DNA of 64,000 bases from an uncultured Prevotella sp. (GCA_900554545.1 USHW01000005.1:1-64000); one strand, 5' to 3'. Shown: positions 9,984 to 19,699, counted from the first letter of the stretch. Notes: generated by a model not told the origin, from the sequence alone. A program made the numbers and translations.

Positions 9984-11771
9984 TTACAAGTCTGCGCTTT
10001 GTGTACGCTTAGCCCAAGAAAGAACGTTGATTTCTACAGAAATCCAAGACTCTACCGGGTCATCAGGAGTTCCGTAAACCTCGGGAACTTCAGGATAACC
10101 AATCTCTGTGATTGAGTTAACGCTGATTTCATACCAGTTGTTGCGGAGAACGCCCCAACGGCCGAGCCAGTTCTGCTCTGCATTAGGATCGGGATAGCTG
10201 GTCGCGCCACCTGCAGTCCAAGGTGTAGAATCGTCGCCGAAGTGCTTTACCATAACAGGATAGTAGCTGCGGCCACCCTTATAGTAAGCTATGCTGTTGT
10301 CAGCATTGATTTCTGCAATGATATCGTCATTGCCAGCTGCAGTCAATTTTTCAGGCACAACATCGCCCTTAAACTTAGAAGCGGAAGCGTCAATTATCGT
10401 AACCTCTGCAACATCAATGTAACCGCCTTCATCCGTGCTTGAATAAGTTACAGTGAGGTCAGCCTCGCCAAGTCCTGTATTGGGGTCATCAAGACCTGTG
10501 GTGGGATCCTGCAAAGCTGCTACAACAGTTGCATTCTGCAGGTAAGCAGCCTTAACGGCTTTATCAAGACCTGCCTTATTGAGGATGTTGTCCTTCAAGT
10601 TGTTGATTACATAGAAATCCTTGCTGTCAGCATCCTGGCCAGTTACTGTAAGGTCGGCAGCCACGATAACGCGGGTCGTCTGGTTCTGGTTCTGGTTTGC
10701 AACATTAAATGTGTTCTCCAAGCAATAGTCGGCTGCGCCGGCAGCTTTGAGAGTTGCGGGAATGCCGCCAATTGCATTGTTGAACTCACCGGGAAGAGTA
10801 TAACCGTTGCCGTCATAGTTCGGGTCGATGCCCCAATATGTGCGGTAAAGGTTTGTCGCAACAGGATTAGAGCCTACGAAACGATACCTGTCAGCTGTCG
10901 GGCTCAACGTTGAAGCATATCCCCACCAGTTTGCGCCGTCAACATTGCGGACAATGTAAGTTTCCTTGTTTGTCATGTCAAGCGCCCAACCAGCTATTTC
11001 AGTAGCAAGGCCGGCTGCTGTGGCAAGGTTTTCTCCTTCAACGACAGAAACCTTGGCAACAGCACGCTCTACATAAATGCTTGCTGCAGGATTAGCCTTA
11101 GCCTCTTCTTCTGTTGTGAAGATGTTGTTCGGGTCGATTTCAGTGAGCGTCATAACATTGCCGCCTGTCGGATTAGTAGTGCCGCCGGGAGTTGTATATA
11201 GAGGTGCGTTGGTCATGAAGAAATAGCCGTCGTCAGCCGTATTTGCCAACTGAGCGACATTTACAGTGGCAATCATGTCTTTCACATTAGCAACAGTAGT
11301 AGTACCTGCTGTGATGCCAGTGTTGTTGATTTGCCATCCCTCAGCAGCATTTGCTCCTGCGGTTACGATGTTATTGTCGTTAACCGTAACAAGGGCGTAA
11401 ACATTTTCGTTTTCATGTTCAGGCCTGGTTATCTCCTGTGTCAGCTGGTAGGTTGTTGTAATGTTTCCACCAACATTTGACGAAGTTCCAAGCTTAAGGT
11501 CATACGCCCCTGTGAAAACGGCTGCATCCTCGCTTGTTCCTTCGAAAACGAACAACGTTGCGTCTTTAACATTGTACTCCTCTGCCGTACCGTCGTCGAA
11601 ATTGTCATTGGCACGCGAACTTGGCTGTGAAGGCAGGTTGACCGCTACACTTACATACCCCTTTTCGCCGGGTGTGACGGAAGGATGTTTCTGTTCAACG
11701 AGGTCATCGCTTGAACATGCTCCCAACGCAAGCGCTGCAAACGCGAGAGCGAAAAACTTAGTTTTTTTCAT
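9984..11771 (-). CDS. Mfa1 family major fimbrial subunit
   Basis: 595 residues. The lipoprotein signal MKKTKFFALAFAALALGAC ends at Cys19. The mature start YVSVAVNLPSQPSSRAND contains Arg53, a candidate trypsin-like (gingipain-type) processing site for donor-strand assembly, then DATLFVFEG. The C-terminus WGVLRNNWYEISVNSI ... ISVEINVLSWAKR is the hallmark of Mfa1 major subunits. The mature protein is exported as a lipoprotein, processed at the surface and polymerised into type V fimbriae; that biology is known for the family, not shown here. The neighbours are the DUF3868 protein upstream and the Mfa2-like anchor downstream. Confidence 0.93.
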   Translation of the reverse strand: MKKTKFFALAFAALALGACSSDDLVEQKHPSVTPGEKGYVSVAVNLPSQPSSRANDNFDDGTAEEYNVKDATLFVFEGTSEDAAVFTGAYDLKLGTSSNVGGNITTTYQLTQEITRPEHENENVYALVTVNDNNIVTAGANAAEGWQINNTGITAGTTTVANVKDMIATVNVAQLANTADDGYFFMTNAPLYTTPGGTTNPTGGNVMTLTEIDPNNIFTTEEEAKANPAASIYVERAVAKVSVVEGENLATAAGLATEIAGWALDMTNKETYIVRNVDGANWWGYASTLSPTADRYRFVGSNPVATNLYRTYWGIDPNYDGNGYTLPGEFNNAIGGIPATLKAAGAADYCLENTFNVANQNQNQTTRVIVAADLTVTGQDADSKDFYVINNLKDNILNKAGLDKAVKAAYLQNATVVAALQDPTTGLDDPNTGLGEADLTVTYSSTDEGGYIDVAEVTIIDASASKFKGDVVPEKLTAAGNDDIIAEINADNSIAYYKGGRSYYPVMVKHFGDDSTPWTAGGATSYPDPNAEQNWLGRWGVLRNNWYEISVNSITEIGYPEVPEVYGTPDDPVESWISVEINVLSWAKRTQSADL

Positions 11772-11951
11772 GTGTAAATAATTAAAAATTAATTAATGTG
11801 TTGAATATTATTGAACGGGGGTCGGGGTAAATTACTCCTTTCACCACAATCAATTCAGATAAATTGGGCTGGCGAGCCGATGGGGCGACAAGCCTAACCG
11901 ACCTATGGAAGCCAGAATCCTGCAGCCTGTGCCCGGCAGCCCGGCCTGACG

Positions 11952-13364
11952 TCAGTTGCCCATGATGTCAAGGTTCTGCTGCGCCTCTTTCACTCCTCCC
12001 TGTGCGGCGATGGTGAACTGGCGGCGCGCCTCGTCGTCATTGCCCTGCTTCATGGCCATTACGCCACGTGCATGTGCGGCATAAGGCGAATTGCCAGCCT
12101 TTGCGAGATAGCGCGATGCCGCCTCGTAGTCGCCCCGCTCAATTTCGGCGCAGGCCGCGTTGAGGTTGGCCGTGGGGTCTTGGGGATAGAGGCGGACGGC
12201 GGTCTGGAACACCTCGTTGAACTCGTCAGAACCCGGCTCGTAGGTCTGCGCCACGAGGTACATCTCTTCGAGCGAGAGCTGCTTTGGCTTGGTGCGCAGG
12301 ATTTCCTTTGCCTCTTCCACGGAGAACGGCCTAACGGTATAGCTTACAACGTAGTCAGAGTGGCGCAGTGCCGGATAGTACGTGTCGAGCATGAAGCGGT
12401 ATTCCTGCGGATATGTCGACTTGATTTTCCACTCGCGTGCGTCCGGGTCGAGGTCAGTATCGTCTATGATGTCGAGGATTTGCTGCTTGTGGTCGAGGTT
12501 GCCAGAGGCTACGGCCTGTCGCAGTCCTTCCCAGTCCTCGGGCGTGGATGTCACCTTGAATATGTTGTCGCTAAGGTTGACAAGACGCTTCACGTGGTCG
12601 GTCAATGTCTTGGCGCGTCCCTCTGCCAGGCGTGCGTTATAGTTGTAAGGAGCCTCGGGCGAAGCGTAGCCGTGTATTTCAACGCCGGTGATGGAGACGT
12701 TCTTGTCTTCCTTTACAAGGTTGATGGTGCCTACGATTTTGTCAAGCTCGCGCGGGTTGTTGCGGTAGTCAGGATAAAGCGTAGTCTTGTCAACGGGGAA
12801 GTCGATGAACGCCCTGCCCTCTTCGGTGCGTGCCTTGCGCGCCTCGGCTTTCGGACGCAGGTAAGCCATGTAAGGCGTGCGCAGGCGCTGAATGACGGTC
12901 TGGTCTTGCTCTTCAACGTTGCCGCATCCGCACAGGTCTTCGGCAATCACGACGTCGGCGTTCTTCATCCATTCCTCGTACGGCACAATGGCGTTGTATT
13001 CATAGCTCTGCGCCGTTCCGTTCTTGCGGCGCACCACCTGTGCGTCGTCGGGATAATCTTTGTGCGCATAACGCTTGTATGAAATGTCCTGCTTGCGTCC
13101 GTTCACGATAATTTGCGGCATGGTGCGTTCCTGGCCGCCGGTAGAACGTACTATAGGTGTAAACACCAGCCTCTGGTTGGAGCGCAGGTGCAGCGAGTCC
13201 ATGTTGAGCGTAAGGTCAACTACAAGGTTGTGGTCTGTCTGCTCAACCTTCTTGTTTTCAACCACGATTGAGTTGTCCGCAAGGCGCGGGCTGTCGGTCT
13301 GTGCCTGCAAGGCGCATGGTGCGGCAAGCAGAGCCGACATATATAATAATGTGTAACGTTTCAT
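11952..13364 (-). CDS. DUF3868 / OmpA-like and TPR fimbrial-locus protein
   Basis: 470 residues with a signal peptide ending LQAQ near residue 22. Residues 25-200 form a DUF3868-type beta region. About residues 220-265 (VEIHGYASPEAPYNYNARLA ... AKTLTDHV) match the OmpA-like peptidoglycan-binding pattern. The last 110 residues (DPTANLNAACAEIERGDYEA, GVMAMKQGNDDEARRQF) are TPR-like helices. The pair DUF3575 + DUF3868 regularly opens Bacteroidales fimbrial loci. The protein is probably periplasmic or tethered to peptidoglycan and supports the outer-membrane assembly site. It precedes the major subunit by 180 bp, a gap with a GC-rich, possibly structured leader but no gene. Confidence 0.88.
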   Translation of the reverse strand: MKRYTLLYMSALLAAPCALQAQTDSPRLADNSIVVENKKVEQTDHNLVVDLTLNMDSLHLRSNQRLVFTPIVRSTGGQERTMPQIIVNGRKQDISYKRYAHKDYPDDAQVVRRKNGTAQSYEYNAIVPYEEWMKNADVVIAEDLCGCGNVEEQDQTVIQRLRTPYMAYLRPKAEARKARTEEGRAFIDFPVDKTTLYPDYRNNPRELDKIVGTINLVKEDKNVSITGVEIHGYASPEAPYNYNARLAEGRAKTLTDHVKRLVNLSDNIFKVTSTPEDWEGLRQAVASGNLDHKQQILDIIDDTDLDPDAREWKIKSTYPQEYRFMLDTYYPALRHSDYVVSYTVRPFSVEEAKEILRTKPKQLSLEEMYLVAQTYEPGSDEFNEVFQTAVRLYPQDPTANLNAACAEIERGDYEAASRYLAKAGNSPYAAHARGVMAMKQGNDDEARRQFTIAAQGGVKEAQQNLDIMGN

Positions 13365-13522
13365 CTTTTTGTATGGTTTTTATGGTTAGGGGTTAAGGGG
13401 AGAACTGGGAGGGATGGGAGAGCTGGGAAGGACGGGAGGCTTACGGTTTTTACAGATTATAAAAAACTTTGCACAGCCCTTTTTCACCTTTTACTTTTCT
13501 CACCTTCTCACTTTCTCACCTT

Positions 13523-14098
13523 TTAAAATATATACAGCACACTGACGGCGAGCTTGGTAGGGCCGAAGTAGTTTTTATGGTCAGACTTGATTTTTTCTCC
13601 GCACTCTCCACACTTGAACTTGTCGAACTTTATATAGTCGTAGCCAAGGCCGAGCGAAGCCTCGATGTTCCAGTGCTTGGAAAGCACCCACTGGTAACCG
13701 CCCGTGATGCCACCTCCGGCATACCATCCTTCATAACGGTGGTCCTCAAGTTCGGGAATGAGGCCGAACGGCAAGTCGATGTTGCTCACGTTGAATTGTC
13801 CGCCCATGAGATGCGCACCTACAAACCATCCGTTGAAGCTCTCGCAGAACCAGTAACGGTATTCAGGCATCAAGAGCCAATGGCGCAGGCTGCGCTGTTT
13901 TCCACCAGACTGTTTCCACGGATTGAACCCATAAAACAACTGAAGGGTGTGTTTCTTACCTACGGATGCCTCTACACCTATGTTTGGTGTAGTAGTTGCC
14001 CAATATAGAGCGTTGGTTTTTACCGCGACATTCTGCGCTGATACAGGAACAGCGGCTGCTAAAACCAAAAAAGCAGAAATCAGTATGTTTCTAATCAT
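13523..14098 (-). CDS. DUF3575 outer-membrane protein, first gene of fimbrial operon
   Basis: 191 residues with a signal peptide ending VSAQ near residue 22, then alternating beta strands (VAVKTNALYWATTTPNIGVE, WLLMPEYRYWFCESFNGWFV, LGYDYIKFDKFKC) ending in the aromatic LAVSVLYIF. This is typical of a small outer-membrane barrel of the DUF3575 family. It is the first gene of the fimbrial operon on the minus strand. The gap to the next gene (13365-13522) holds a purine-rich stretch and then a pyrimidine-rich stretch with three imperfect TTTCTCACC copies. The role in fimbrial assembly is inferred from conserved gene order. Confidence 0.88.
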   Translation of the reverse strand: MIRNILISAFLVLAAAVPVSAQNVAVKTNALYWATTTPNIGVEASVGKKHTLQLFYGFNPWKQSGGKQRSLRHWLLMPEYRYWFCESFNGWFVGAHLMGGQFNVSNIDLPFGLIPELEDHRYEGWYAGGGITGGYQWVLSKHWNIEASLGLGYDYIKFDKFKCGECGEKIKSDHKNYFGPTKLAVSVLYIF

Positions 14099-14249
14099 AC
14101 GTCAAAGGTTATTTGTTATTTGTTTGTTCTTATGTTTGTATTTTTCGATTGCGGCAATTATCTTAGTCAGTTTTCCCGTCAATGAACACAAGCGCCGTCT
14201 ACGCTCCCTGTGCCATTAAAAGTTTTGTTTAGTTGTTGCTTTCCGACGT

Positions 14250-14257
14250 CAAAGTTA
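14250..14257 (-). promoter_or_regulatory. Possible -7 box for the fimbrial operon
   Basis: TAACTTTG on the minus strand matches the Bacteroidetes -7 consensus TAnnTTTG, about 150 nt before the DUF3575 start. No good TTTG lies at the expected 19-21 bp upstream, so the call is weak. Confidence 0.3.
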
Positions 14258-14608
14258 ATAATAATAATAATCAAAAACTCTTGCCCCTGAAAAGTTAATT
14301 AACATTAACACACGTATATTTTTTACATTTCACTTTTGACAATGTAAACTTTATGTAGACACAAACAGAAACTGATTTCAATCTACCGACAAAGCAAAAC
14401 GCCGGTTTTTAGGGTGAAACCAAAGGATTTGAAGAAAGTAAAGGGTGGAGAGTTTTCTGTTCACCAGCAATTCTGGCATATAGTATTAATGTGCCAATCA
14501 AGACCGCCGGAAAACGGCATGGCATCTACCTGATGCTTGGGTTCCGGCAGGCTGTTTGCCATCGCACCGATGTTTGCCATGCACCTAAACTGCGGATGAA
14601 CTGCAAGA

Positions 14609-14677
14609 TGCCGTCGTTTGCATTGCAAAAGACGGCATTTTGCAGCCTGAAACACGGCCTTTCGGACGGCATTTTGC
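14609..14677. repeat. Dispersed palindromic repeat, copy 1
   Basis: Contains GCCGTC ... GACGGC flanking a TTGCATTGCAA core, then CACGGCCTTTCGGACGGC. It is one of six intergenic clusters sharing the words AAAGACGGC, GGCCTTTTGC and TTGCA (others near 22.35, 37.18, 45.17, 58.37 and 63.8 kb). The 774-bp gap 14099-14872, between the fimbrial operon and the DUF4301 gene, otherwise shows no gene that I can support; its short open frames fall inside this repetitive sequence. Confidence 0.6.
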
Positions 14678-14872
14678 CACATATTGGCAACAGCCTGAAC
14701 GCCAGGCGGTTGAGCGCAAGGATGTACACCAAGACAAACACCTACAATTATGGGGCGCAAGCAAGGCTGTTTGCGCCTTGCCCACGCCCCACGGCTGCTT
14801 ACACGCCCTTGCCCTTATGCCTACACCTTTCTATATATAAGGCGCATCGACAGGGTTCAGGCGGAATGTATG

Positions 14873-16390
14873 TCACTGGTGCTGCTCGCGCAACAGGTCG
14901 TTGACAGTCTTGACGGGATTGAACGTTGACAACGGAACTTCAACGAAGACGGTGTTCCAGTCGCTCATCGCACCGTTCCAAAGTCCCGGCAGCTCGAGCG
15001 CCTTCAGCTCGCGGCCGTTCTTGCTCTTGCTGCTTATGAAGCCGGTTGACTTGTCAACATAGTCGGGAAGGTTGAAGTGACGCCCCTTGTAGTCCTTTAC
15101 GGCGCAGACAAGGTCAACCGGATTGAAGTGGGTTCCCTCGGTAAACATCTTCATGTACTCGCCGTTGCTCTTGTCAATCTGGCTGCTTTCGAGTATTTGC
15201 AGGCTCACGGTGCCGTCCTGGTTGTATGTAAGGAACGGGCCGCCGCCAGGCTCTCCCACGTTCTTCACCACTCCGCACACGCGCATCGGGCGGTTGAGCT
15301 TATTGTGCAGATATACCACCAGCTCGGCGTCTTCAAGCTGCTTGATGTCGGCCTTGCGGCAGCACAGGTCACGCTGCACGAAGCGTATTATTTCTTCCAG
15401 TTGCTCGTGGGTGTACTGCCCGGTGTCAAGCAGGCGCAGATAGTCGAACGCCTTTGTCTGCAACGTTACGAGCATGCCGGCTATGAGCTGCTTATATGTT
15501 ACGGTGTCGTCCTTCAGGCGGTCGGGCACAACGTTGTCAATGTTCTTGATGAACACCACGTCGGCGTCGATGTCGTTGAGGTTCTGTATCAGGGCACCGT
15601 GTCCTCCCGGGCGGAACAGCAGCGAACCGTCCTCGTTGCGGAACGGGGTGTTGTCGGGATTTGCGGCTATTGTGTCGGTCGAAGGTTTCTGCTCGGAGAA
15701 AGTCACGTCATACTTTATGCCGTATTTCCCGGCGTATGCGGCACACTTCTCGTCGACTTTCTTCATGAAAAGCTCGCGGTGCTCATGGCTTACGGTGAAG
15801 TGGATGTGAGCCTCTCCGCCCGATGCGGCGTAAAGTGCGCCCTCCACAAGATGCTCTTCAAGCGGAGTACGCGGTCCCTCGGCATACTTGTGGAACAGCA
15901 GCAAGCCCTTCGGCAGCTGGCCGTAGTTAAGCCCTTTCGGCTCAAGCATGTTTGCAACAACGGCCTTGTAACCGCCTTCGGCGATGAGTGTGGGTATGTC
16001 CTTGCCCTCGTTCTTGATGCAAGCCTCGTTAAGCTCGCCGTAGAAGGCGAATTTCCCGATGTTGTCAAAGTATTTCTTTTCAAAGTCGGTCTCGGGTGTG
16101 TCATGGTCGCCGTTCAGGAAAGCAAACATGTCCTTGAACATACGGCTGGCCGCCCCGCTTGCCGGCACGAACTTTACGATGCGCTTGCCACCGGCCTTGT
16201 AAGAGTTCCAAGCCTCGATGTAGCGTGCGCGCTCGTCGTCTGACGGGGCCGATATGCCGTTGCCTATCGCGGCGGCGGCCTCAAGACGCAAGAACGGGAA
16301 GCCCTGTTTGAAATCCTCAAGCTGTGTCTCAACCTGAGCCTCGGTTATGCCTTTGGCGGCAATCTGCTTTAAATCATCCTGTGATAACAT
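14873..16390 (-). CDS. DUF4301 family protein
   Basis: 505 residues, cytoplasmic, no signal peptide. The motifs IVKFVPASGAASRMFKDMF and FRPGGHGALIQNLNDIDADV together with VVFIKNIDNVV are characteristic of DUF4301, a Bacteroidetes family with a nucleotide-diphospho-sugar transferase-like fold. The GxGxxxR-like phosphate-binding start and the IKN(I)DN segment fit sugar-nucleotide or phosphosugar binding, but the substrate is not known to me. It is monocistronic and divergent from relA. A -7-like TATTTTTG lies at 16574-16581 on the minus strand. Confidence 0.88.
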   Translation of the reverse strand: MLSQDDLKQIAAKGITEAQVETQLEDFKQGFPFLRLEAAAAIGNGISAPSDDERARYIEAWNSYKAGGKRIVKFVPASGAASRMFKDMFAFLNGDHDTPETDFEKKYFDNIGKFAFYGELNEACIKNEGKDIPTLIAEGGYKAVVANMLEPKGLNYGQLPKGLLLFHKYAEGPRTPLEEHLVEGALYAASGGEAHIHFTVSHEHRELFMKKVDEKCAAYAGKYGIKYDVTFSEQKPSTDTIAANPDNTPFRNEDGSLLFRPGGHGALIQNLNDIDADVVFIKNIDNVVPDRLKDDTVTYKQLIAGMLVTLQTKAFDYLRLLDTGQYTHEQLEEIIRFVQRDLCCRKADIKQLEDAELVVYLHNKLNRPMRVCGVVKNVGEPGGGPFLTYNQDGTVSLQILESSQIDKSNGEYMKMFTEGTHFNPVDLVCAVKDYKGRHFNLPDYVDKSTGFISSKSKNGRELKALELPGLWNGAMSDWNTVFVEVPLSTFNPVKTVNDLLREQHQ

Positions 16391-16444
16391 AAATATTGTT
16401 TTTTATTAGGTTAAGGTATTTTATTTTCTTAGAATTTAGAGAAG

Positions 16445-16532
16445 GTAAAGAAGTTATAGCCAAATGCCTTGCTGTGTTGCAGTGCAACCACACCATATCT
16501 ATAATATGGTAATGGCTTTAACTTCTTTAACT
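16445..16532. repeat. Imperfect inverted repeat in the DUF4301/relA divergent gap
   Basis: The arms 16445-16463 and 16514-16532 pair at 17 of 19 positions (core TAAAGAAGTTA). Small hairpins (GTTGCAGTGCAAC, CCATAT/ATATGG) lie in the loop. The 16391-16709 gap separates two divergent promoters. No gene was seen in it. Confidence 0.45.
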
Positions 16533-16697
16533 ACTATAACTTCTTCAACTTCCTCAATATCTTCATTTAATTGCAAAAATAACTCTTTTTCATCAAAACA
16601 TGCATCAAAAGGCATTAAAAAGTTATTACTTTATGCAATAAAACTTACAAAAAGCATTTTCTGAAACACAAAACAAGACTATTTCGGGAAAAATGAG

Positions 16698-16705
16698 TAA
16701 GTTTG
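16698..16705 (+). promoter_or_regulatory. -7 box of relA promoter
   Basis: TAAGTTTG fits TAnnTTTG. The transcript would start near 16712, after the first possible ATG (16710), which favours the ATG at 16740 as the translation start. No clear -33 TTTG was seen. Confidence 0.4.
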
Positions 16706-16739
16706 CATCATGCCATCTGAAAGCGTGGCTGAACAAGGC

Positions 16740-18944
16740 ATGAAAGAAATGAAAGGACTGACATTCACCATAGACGAGAAAAAAAACGCCATAGAGCTTG
16801 CCCGCAGGCTTGACGGCAGCGTAGGCGAGCTTATCAACGGCAATGACCGTAGCAACGTGTTAAGGCACATCAAGGCGGCGATAAGCGGCAATGCCGTGGA
16901 AAGGAACGCATTCGGGCTGAACCCCATAGTGTCCAGCCTGCAGACAGCGGCAATCGCGGTAGAGGAGATAGGACTAAAGCGCGACGGGGTGCTGGCCATA
17001 CTGCTGTACCCTGTCGTACAGGACTATGACGAGATAAAACAGACATTCGGCGAAAACGTGGCGCGCATAATACACGGACTCGGCAAGATACAGGAGCTTT
17101 ACAAGAAAAGCCCCGTCATTGAAAGCGAGAATTTCCGCAACCTGCTGCTGTCGTTCGCCGAAGACATGCGCGTGATACTCATCATGATTGCCGACCGCGT
17201 AAACCTGATGCGGCAAATCCGCGACACGGAAAACGTGGAGGCGAAAACCGAAGTGAGCGAGGAGGCCAGCTACCTGTACGCCCCGCTCGCACACAAACTC
17301 GGACTGTACAAGCTGAAGAGCGAGCTTGAGGACCTGAGCCTGAAATACCTTGAGCACGACGCCTACTACATGATAAAGGAGAAGCTCAACGCCACCAAGA
17401 AGAGCCGCGACGCTTACATAGAACGCTTCATCGCCCCGATAGACAAGAAGCTGAAGGAGGCCGGATTCAAGTTCCACATGAAGGGACGCACCAAGAGCAT
17501 ACACAGCATCTGGCAGAAGATGAAGAAACAGCAGTGCGATTTCGAGGGCGTATACGACCTGTTCGCCATACGCATAATACTCGACTCGCCGCAAAAACTG
17601 GAAAAAGTGCAGTGCTGGCAGGTGTTCGCCATCATCACCGACATGTACCAACCCAACCCGAAACGCATGCGCGACTGGCTGAGCGTGCCCAAGTCTAACG
17701 GCTACGAAAGCCTGCACATAACAGTTCTGGGGCCTGAAAACAAATGGGTGGAGGTGCAGATACGAACCGAGCGGATGGACGAAATAGCCGAACGAGGACT
17801 GGCCGCCCACTGGCGCTACAAGGGCGTAAAGGGCGAAAACGGCCTGGACGACTGGCTCAACAGCATACGCTCGGCACTGGAAAACAAGGACGACCTGCAG
17901 GTAATCGACCAGTTCAAGATGGACTTGTATGACGACGAGGTGTTCGTATTCACGCCGAAGGGAGACCTGATGAAATTCCCCAAAGGCGCCACAGTGCTCG
18001 ACTTCGCATACCGCATACACTCGAACATCGGCGACCATTGCACCGGAGCGAAAATAAACAACAAAGTTGTGACGTTCCGCCATGTGATGAAAAACGGCGA
18101 CCAGGTCGAGATAATGACCTCGGCCAACCAAAAACCCAAGCAAGAATGGCTCAACATCGTCAAGACAAGCCGCGCCAAGGCGAAAATACGCATGGCGCTT
18201 AAAGACCTCATGGTGAAAGACGGAGCATACGCCAAAGAAATGTTCGAACGAAGGCTGAAAAACCGGAAAATCGAATTTGACGAAAGCGCCGTGTCGCACC
18301 TTATAAAGAAAATGGGGTTCAAGGAGGCAAACGACTTCTACCGGCACATGGCAGACGGCACGCTTGACGTCAACGACGTGATAGAAAAGTACCAGGAAAC
18401 CCTGCAACGGGACAACAACACCCTGCCCCAGCAGCCTGCACGCAGCGCGGAAGGCTTCAACTACGAGAACCCGAACGAGGAGCTTGCCCATTCGGGAGAC
18501 GACGTGCTTGTGATAGACAAGAACCTGAAAGGCGTTGACTATACTCTGGCAAAATGCTGCCATCCCATTTACGGCGACGACGTTTTCGGCTTCGTAACCA
18601 TAAACGGGGGGATAAAAATCCACCGCAAGGACTGCCCCAACGCACCTGAACTGCGCAAACGCTTCGGTTACCGCATAGTGAAGGCCAAATGGAGCGGCAA
18701 AGGCACATCACAATACTCTACAACGCTGAAAATCATCGGCAACGACGACATCGGCATTGTGAACAACATTACAAGCATCATCTCAAAGGAAGAGAAGATA
18801 ATGATGCGCAGCATCAACATCGACAGCAACGACGGCCTGTTCAGCGGCAACCTGGTTGTAAACGTAGAGGACACCCCGCGCCTCGAGCAGCTGATAAAGA
18901 AACTGCGAAACGTCAAGGGAGTAAAACAAATCATCAGACTTTAA
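16740..18944 (+). CDS. relA: RelA/SpoT family (p)ppGpp synthetase with inactivated HD hydrolase
   Basis: A long RSH enzyme of about 734 residues from the chosen start (744 from the ATG at 16710). Order: pseudo-hydrolase HD domain, ppGpp synthetase (GRTKSIHSIWQKM, DLFAIRIIL, SNGYESLHITVLGP, VEVQIRT ... AAHWRYK), TGS (VFVFTPKGDLMKFPKGATVL), a Cys-rich conserved domain (CCHPIYGDDVFGF ... HRKDCPN) and a C-terminal ACT domain. In the HD domain the usual LLHDVVEDT reads LLYPVVQDY, and DRLHNMRT reads DRVNLMRQ, so the metal-binding His and Asp are lost. It should make but not degrade the alarmone, using GTP/GDP and ATP. That predicts a second RSH protein with hydrolase activity elsewhere in the genome. 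Confidence 0.9.
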   Translation: MKEMKGLTFTIDEKKNAIELARRLDGSVGELINGNDRSNVLRHIKAAISGNAVERNAFGLNPIVSSLQTAAIAVEEIGLKRDGVLAILLYPVVQDYDEIKQTFGENVARIIHGLGKIQELYKKSPVIESENFRNLLLSFAEDMRVILIMIADRVNLMRQIRDTENVEAKTEVSEEASYLYAPLAHKLGLYKLKSELEDLSLKYLEHDAYYMIKEKLNATKKSRDAYIERFIAPIDKKLKEAGFKFHMKGRTKSIHSIWQKMKKQQCDFEGVYDLFAIRIILDSPQKLEKVQCWQVFAIITDMYQPNPKRMRDWLSVPKSNGYESLHITVLGPENKWVEVQIRTERMDEIAERGLAAHWRYKGVKGENGLDDWLNSIRSALENKDDLQVIDQFKMDLYDDEVFVFTPKGDLMKFPKGATVLDFAYRIHSNIGDHCTGAKINNKVVTFRHVMKNGDQVEIMTSANQKPKQEWLNIVKTSRAKAKIRMALKDLMVKDGAYAKEMFERRLKNRKIEFDESAVSHLIKKMGFKEANDFYRHMADGTLDVNDVIEKYQETLQRDNNTLPQQPARSAEGFNYENPNEELAHSGDDVLVIDKNLKGVDYTLAKCCHPIYGDDVFGFVTINGGIKIHRKDCPNAPELRKRFGYRIVKAKWSGKGTSQYSTTLKIIGNDDIGIVNNITSIISKEEKIMMRSINIDSNDGLFSGNLVVNVEDTPRLEQLIKKLRNVKGVKQIIRL

Positions 18945-18950
18945 TAGTAA

Positions 18951-19009
18951 AGAACGGAGAGTGAAGAAGCCACGACCTCTAATTTATCGGCTCCTTCACT
19001 CTCCGTTCT
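18951..19009. terminator. Bidirectional hairpin between convergent relA and tetR-type gene
   Basis: AGAACGGAGAGTGAAG at 18951-18966 pairs perfectly with 18994-19009 (16 bp), with a 27-nt loop. It lies between the relA stop (18944) and the stop of the convergent regulator (19026), so it can serve both genes. The U-run is weak on both strands. Confidence 0.5.
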
Positions 19010-19025
19010 TCACTATCCACATTTA

Positions 19026-19652
19026 TCAGTTCTCCGAAATGAACTTTTCAAGATAGGCCAATCCCTTCTCAGTGCAGCAACCGCGCAAGAATACGATTAT
19101 GAACGTATGGAATATCTCGTCAAGTTTGTACTGCTCGTAAAGCCGTGTCTGCATGACAAAATCCATGGCCGCATCGCCAATCTTGTTCACTATGCCATAA
19201 TTCAAGTCGCTGCGGAAGAAACCATGCTCGATGCCTTTCCTCATGAACACCTGCGAATGGGCGGACTGCGTCTCCTTGTTCTGCCTGAAAAATCTCATTA
19301 TCCGCTCGTACTTGTTCATTTCAGTAAAAAACAGCGGATTGATTGCCCCAAGGTCTTTCAGCCTCAACTTTATGAAATAAGCAATGACAGCCATCTCGTT
19401 TTCCGCCGTCATCGCATAGTCGGAAAGCTGCTTGTTCATCAGTTCATTCTCATTCCTGAGACACTCAAAAAGCAAATCCTCCTTGTTGCTGTATATTTCA
19501 TACAGAGTCCGCTTTGAAATTGCGATTTCAGTCGCGATGTCGTCCATGCGCACGGCTTTTATCCCTTTCTGCTTGAAAAGTAGCATCGCGGTGTCAAGAA
19601 TTTTCCTTCTCAGACTTTCGCGGTAAGCGGTCGTGCTGCCGGTTTTACGCAT
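19026..19652 (-). CDS. TetR/AcrR family transcriptional regulator
   Basis: About 208 residues from ATG 19652; upstream in-frame sequence lacks the family pattern and would cover the likely promoter. The N-terminal helix-turn-helix is clear: RRKILDTAMLLFKQKGIKAV then MDDIATEIAISKRTLYEIYS and NKEDLL. The remaining helices form the ligand/dimer domain, with no residues that name a ligand. A TAACTTTG -7 box lies at 19671-19678, 18 nt before the ATG. It is divergent from the malic enzyme gene, with back-to-back promoters about 25 bp apart, so it may control that gene or itself. Confidence 0.87.
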   Translation of the reverse strand: MRKTGSTTAYRESLRRKILDTAMLLFKQKGIKAVRMDDIATEIAISKRTLYEIYSNKEDLLFECLRNENELMNKQLSDYAMTAENEMAVIAYFIKLRLKDLGAINPLFFTEMNKYERIMRFFRQNKETQSAHSQVFMRKGIEHGFFRSDLNYGIVNKIGDAAMDFVMQTRLYEQYKLDEIFHTFIIVFLRGCCTEKGLAYLEKFISEN

Positions 19653-19699
19653 TCTTTTAGTTTTTATTTGCAAAGTTAATAATTTATTTCCGAAAACTA

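Noticed and set aside
14461..14904. Several overlapping frames of 66-137 codons on both strands
   Set aside because: They fall in palindromic repeat sequence and its flanks and give Cys/Arg-rich, non-protein-like translations.
16974..18623. 549-codon frame on the minus strand
   Set aside because: Antisense shadow of relA produced by codon bias; the relA frame has full domain support.
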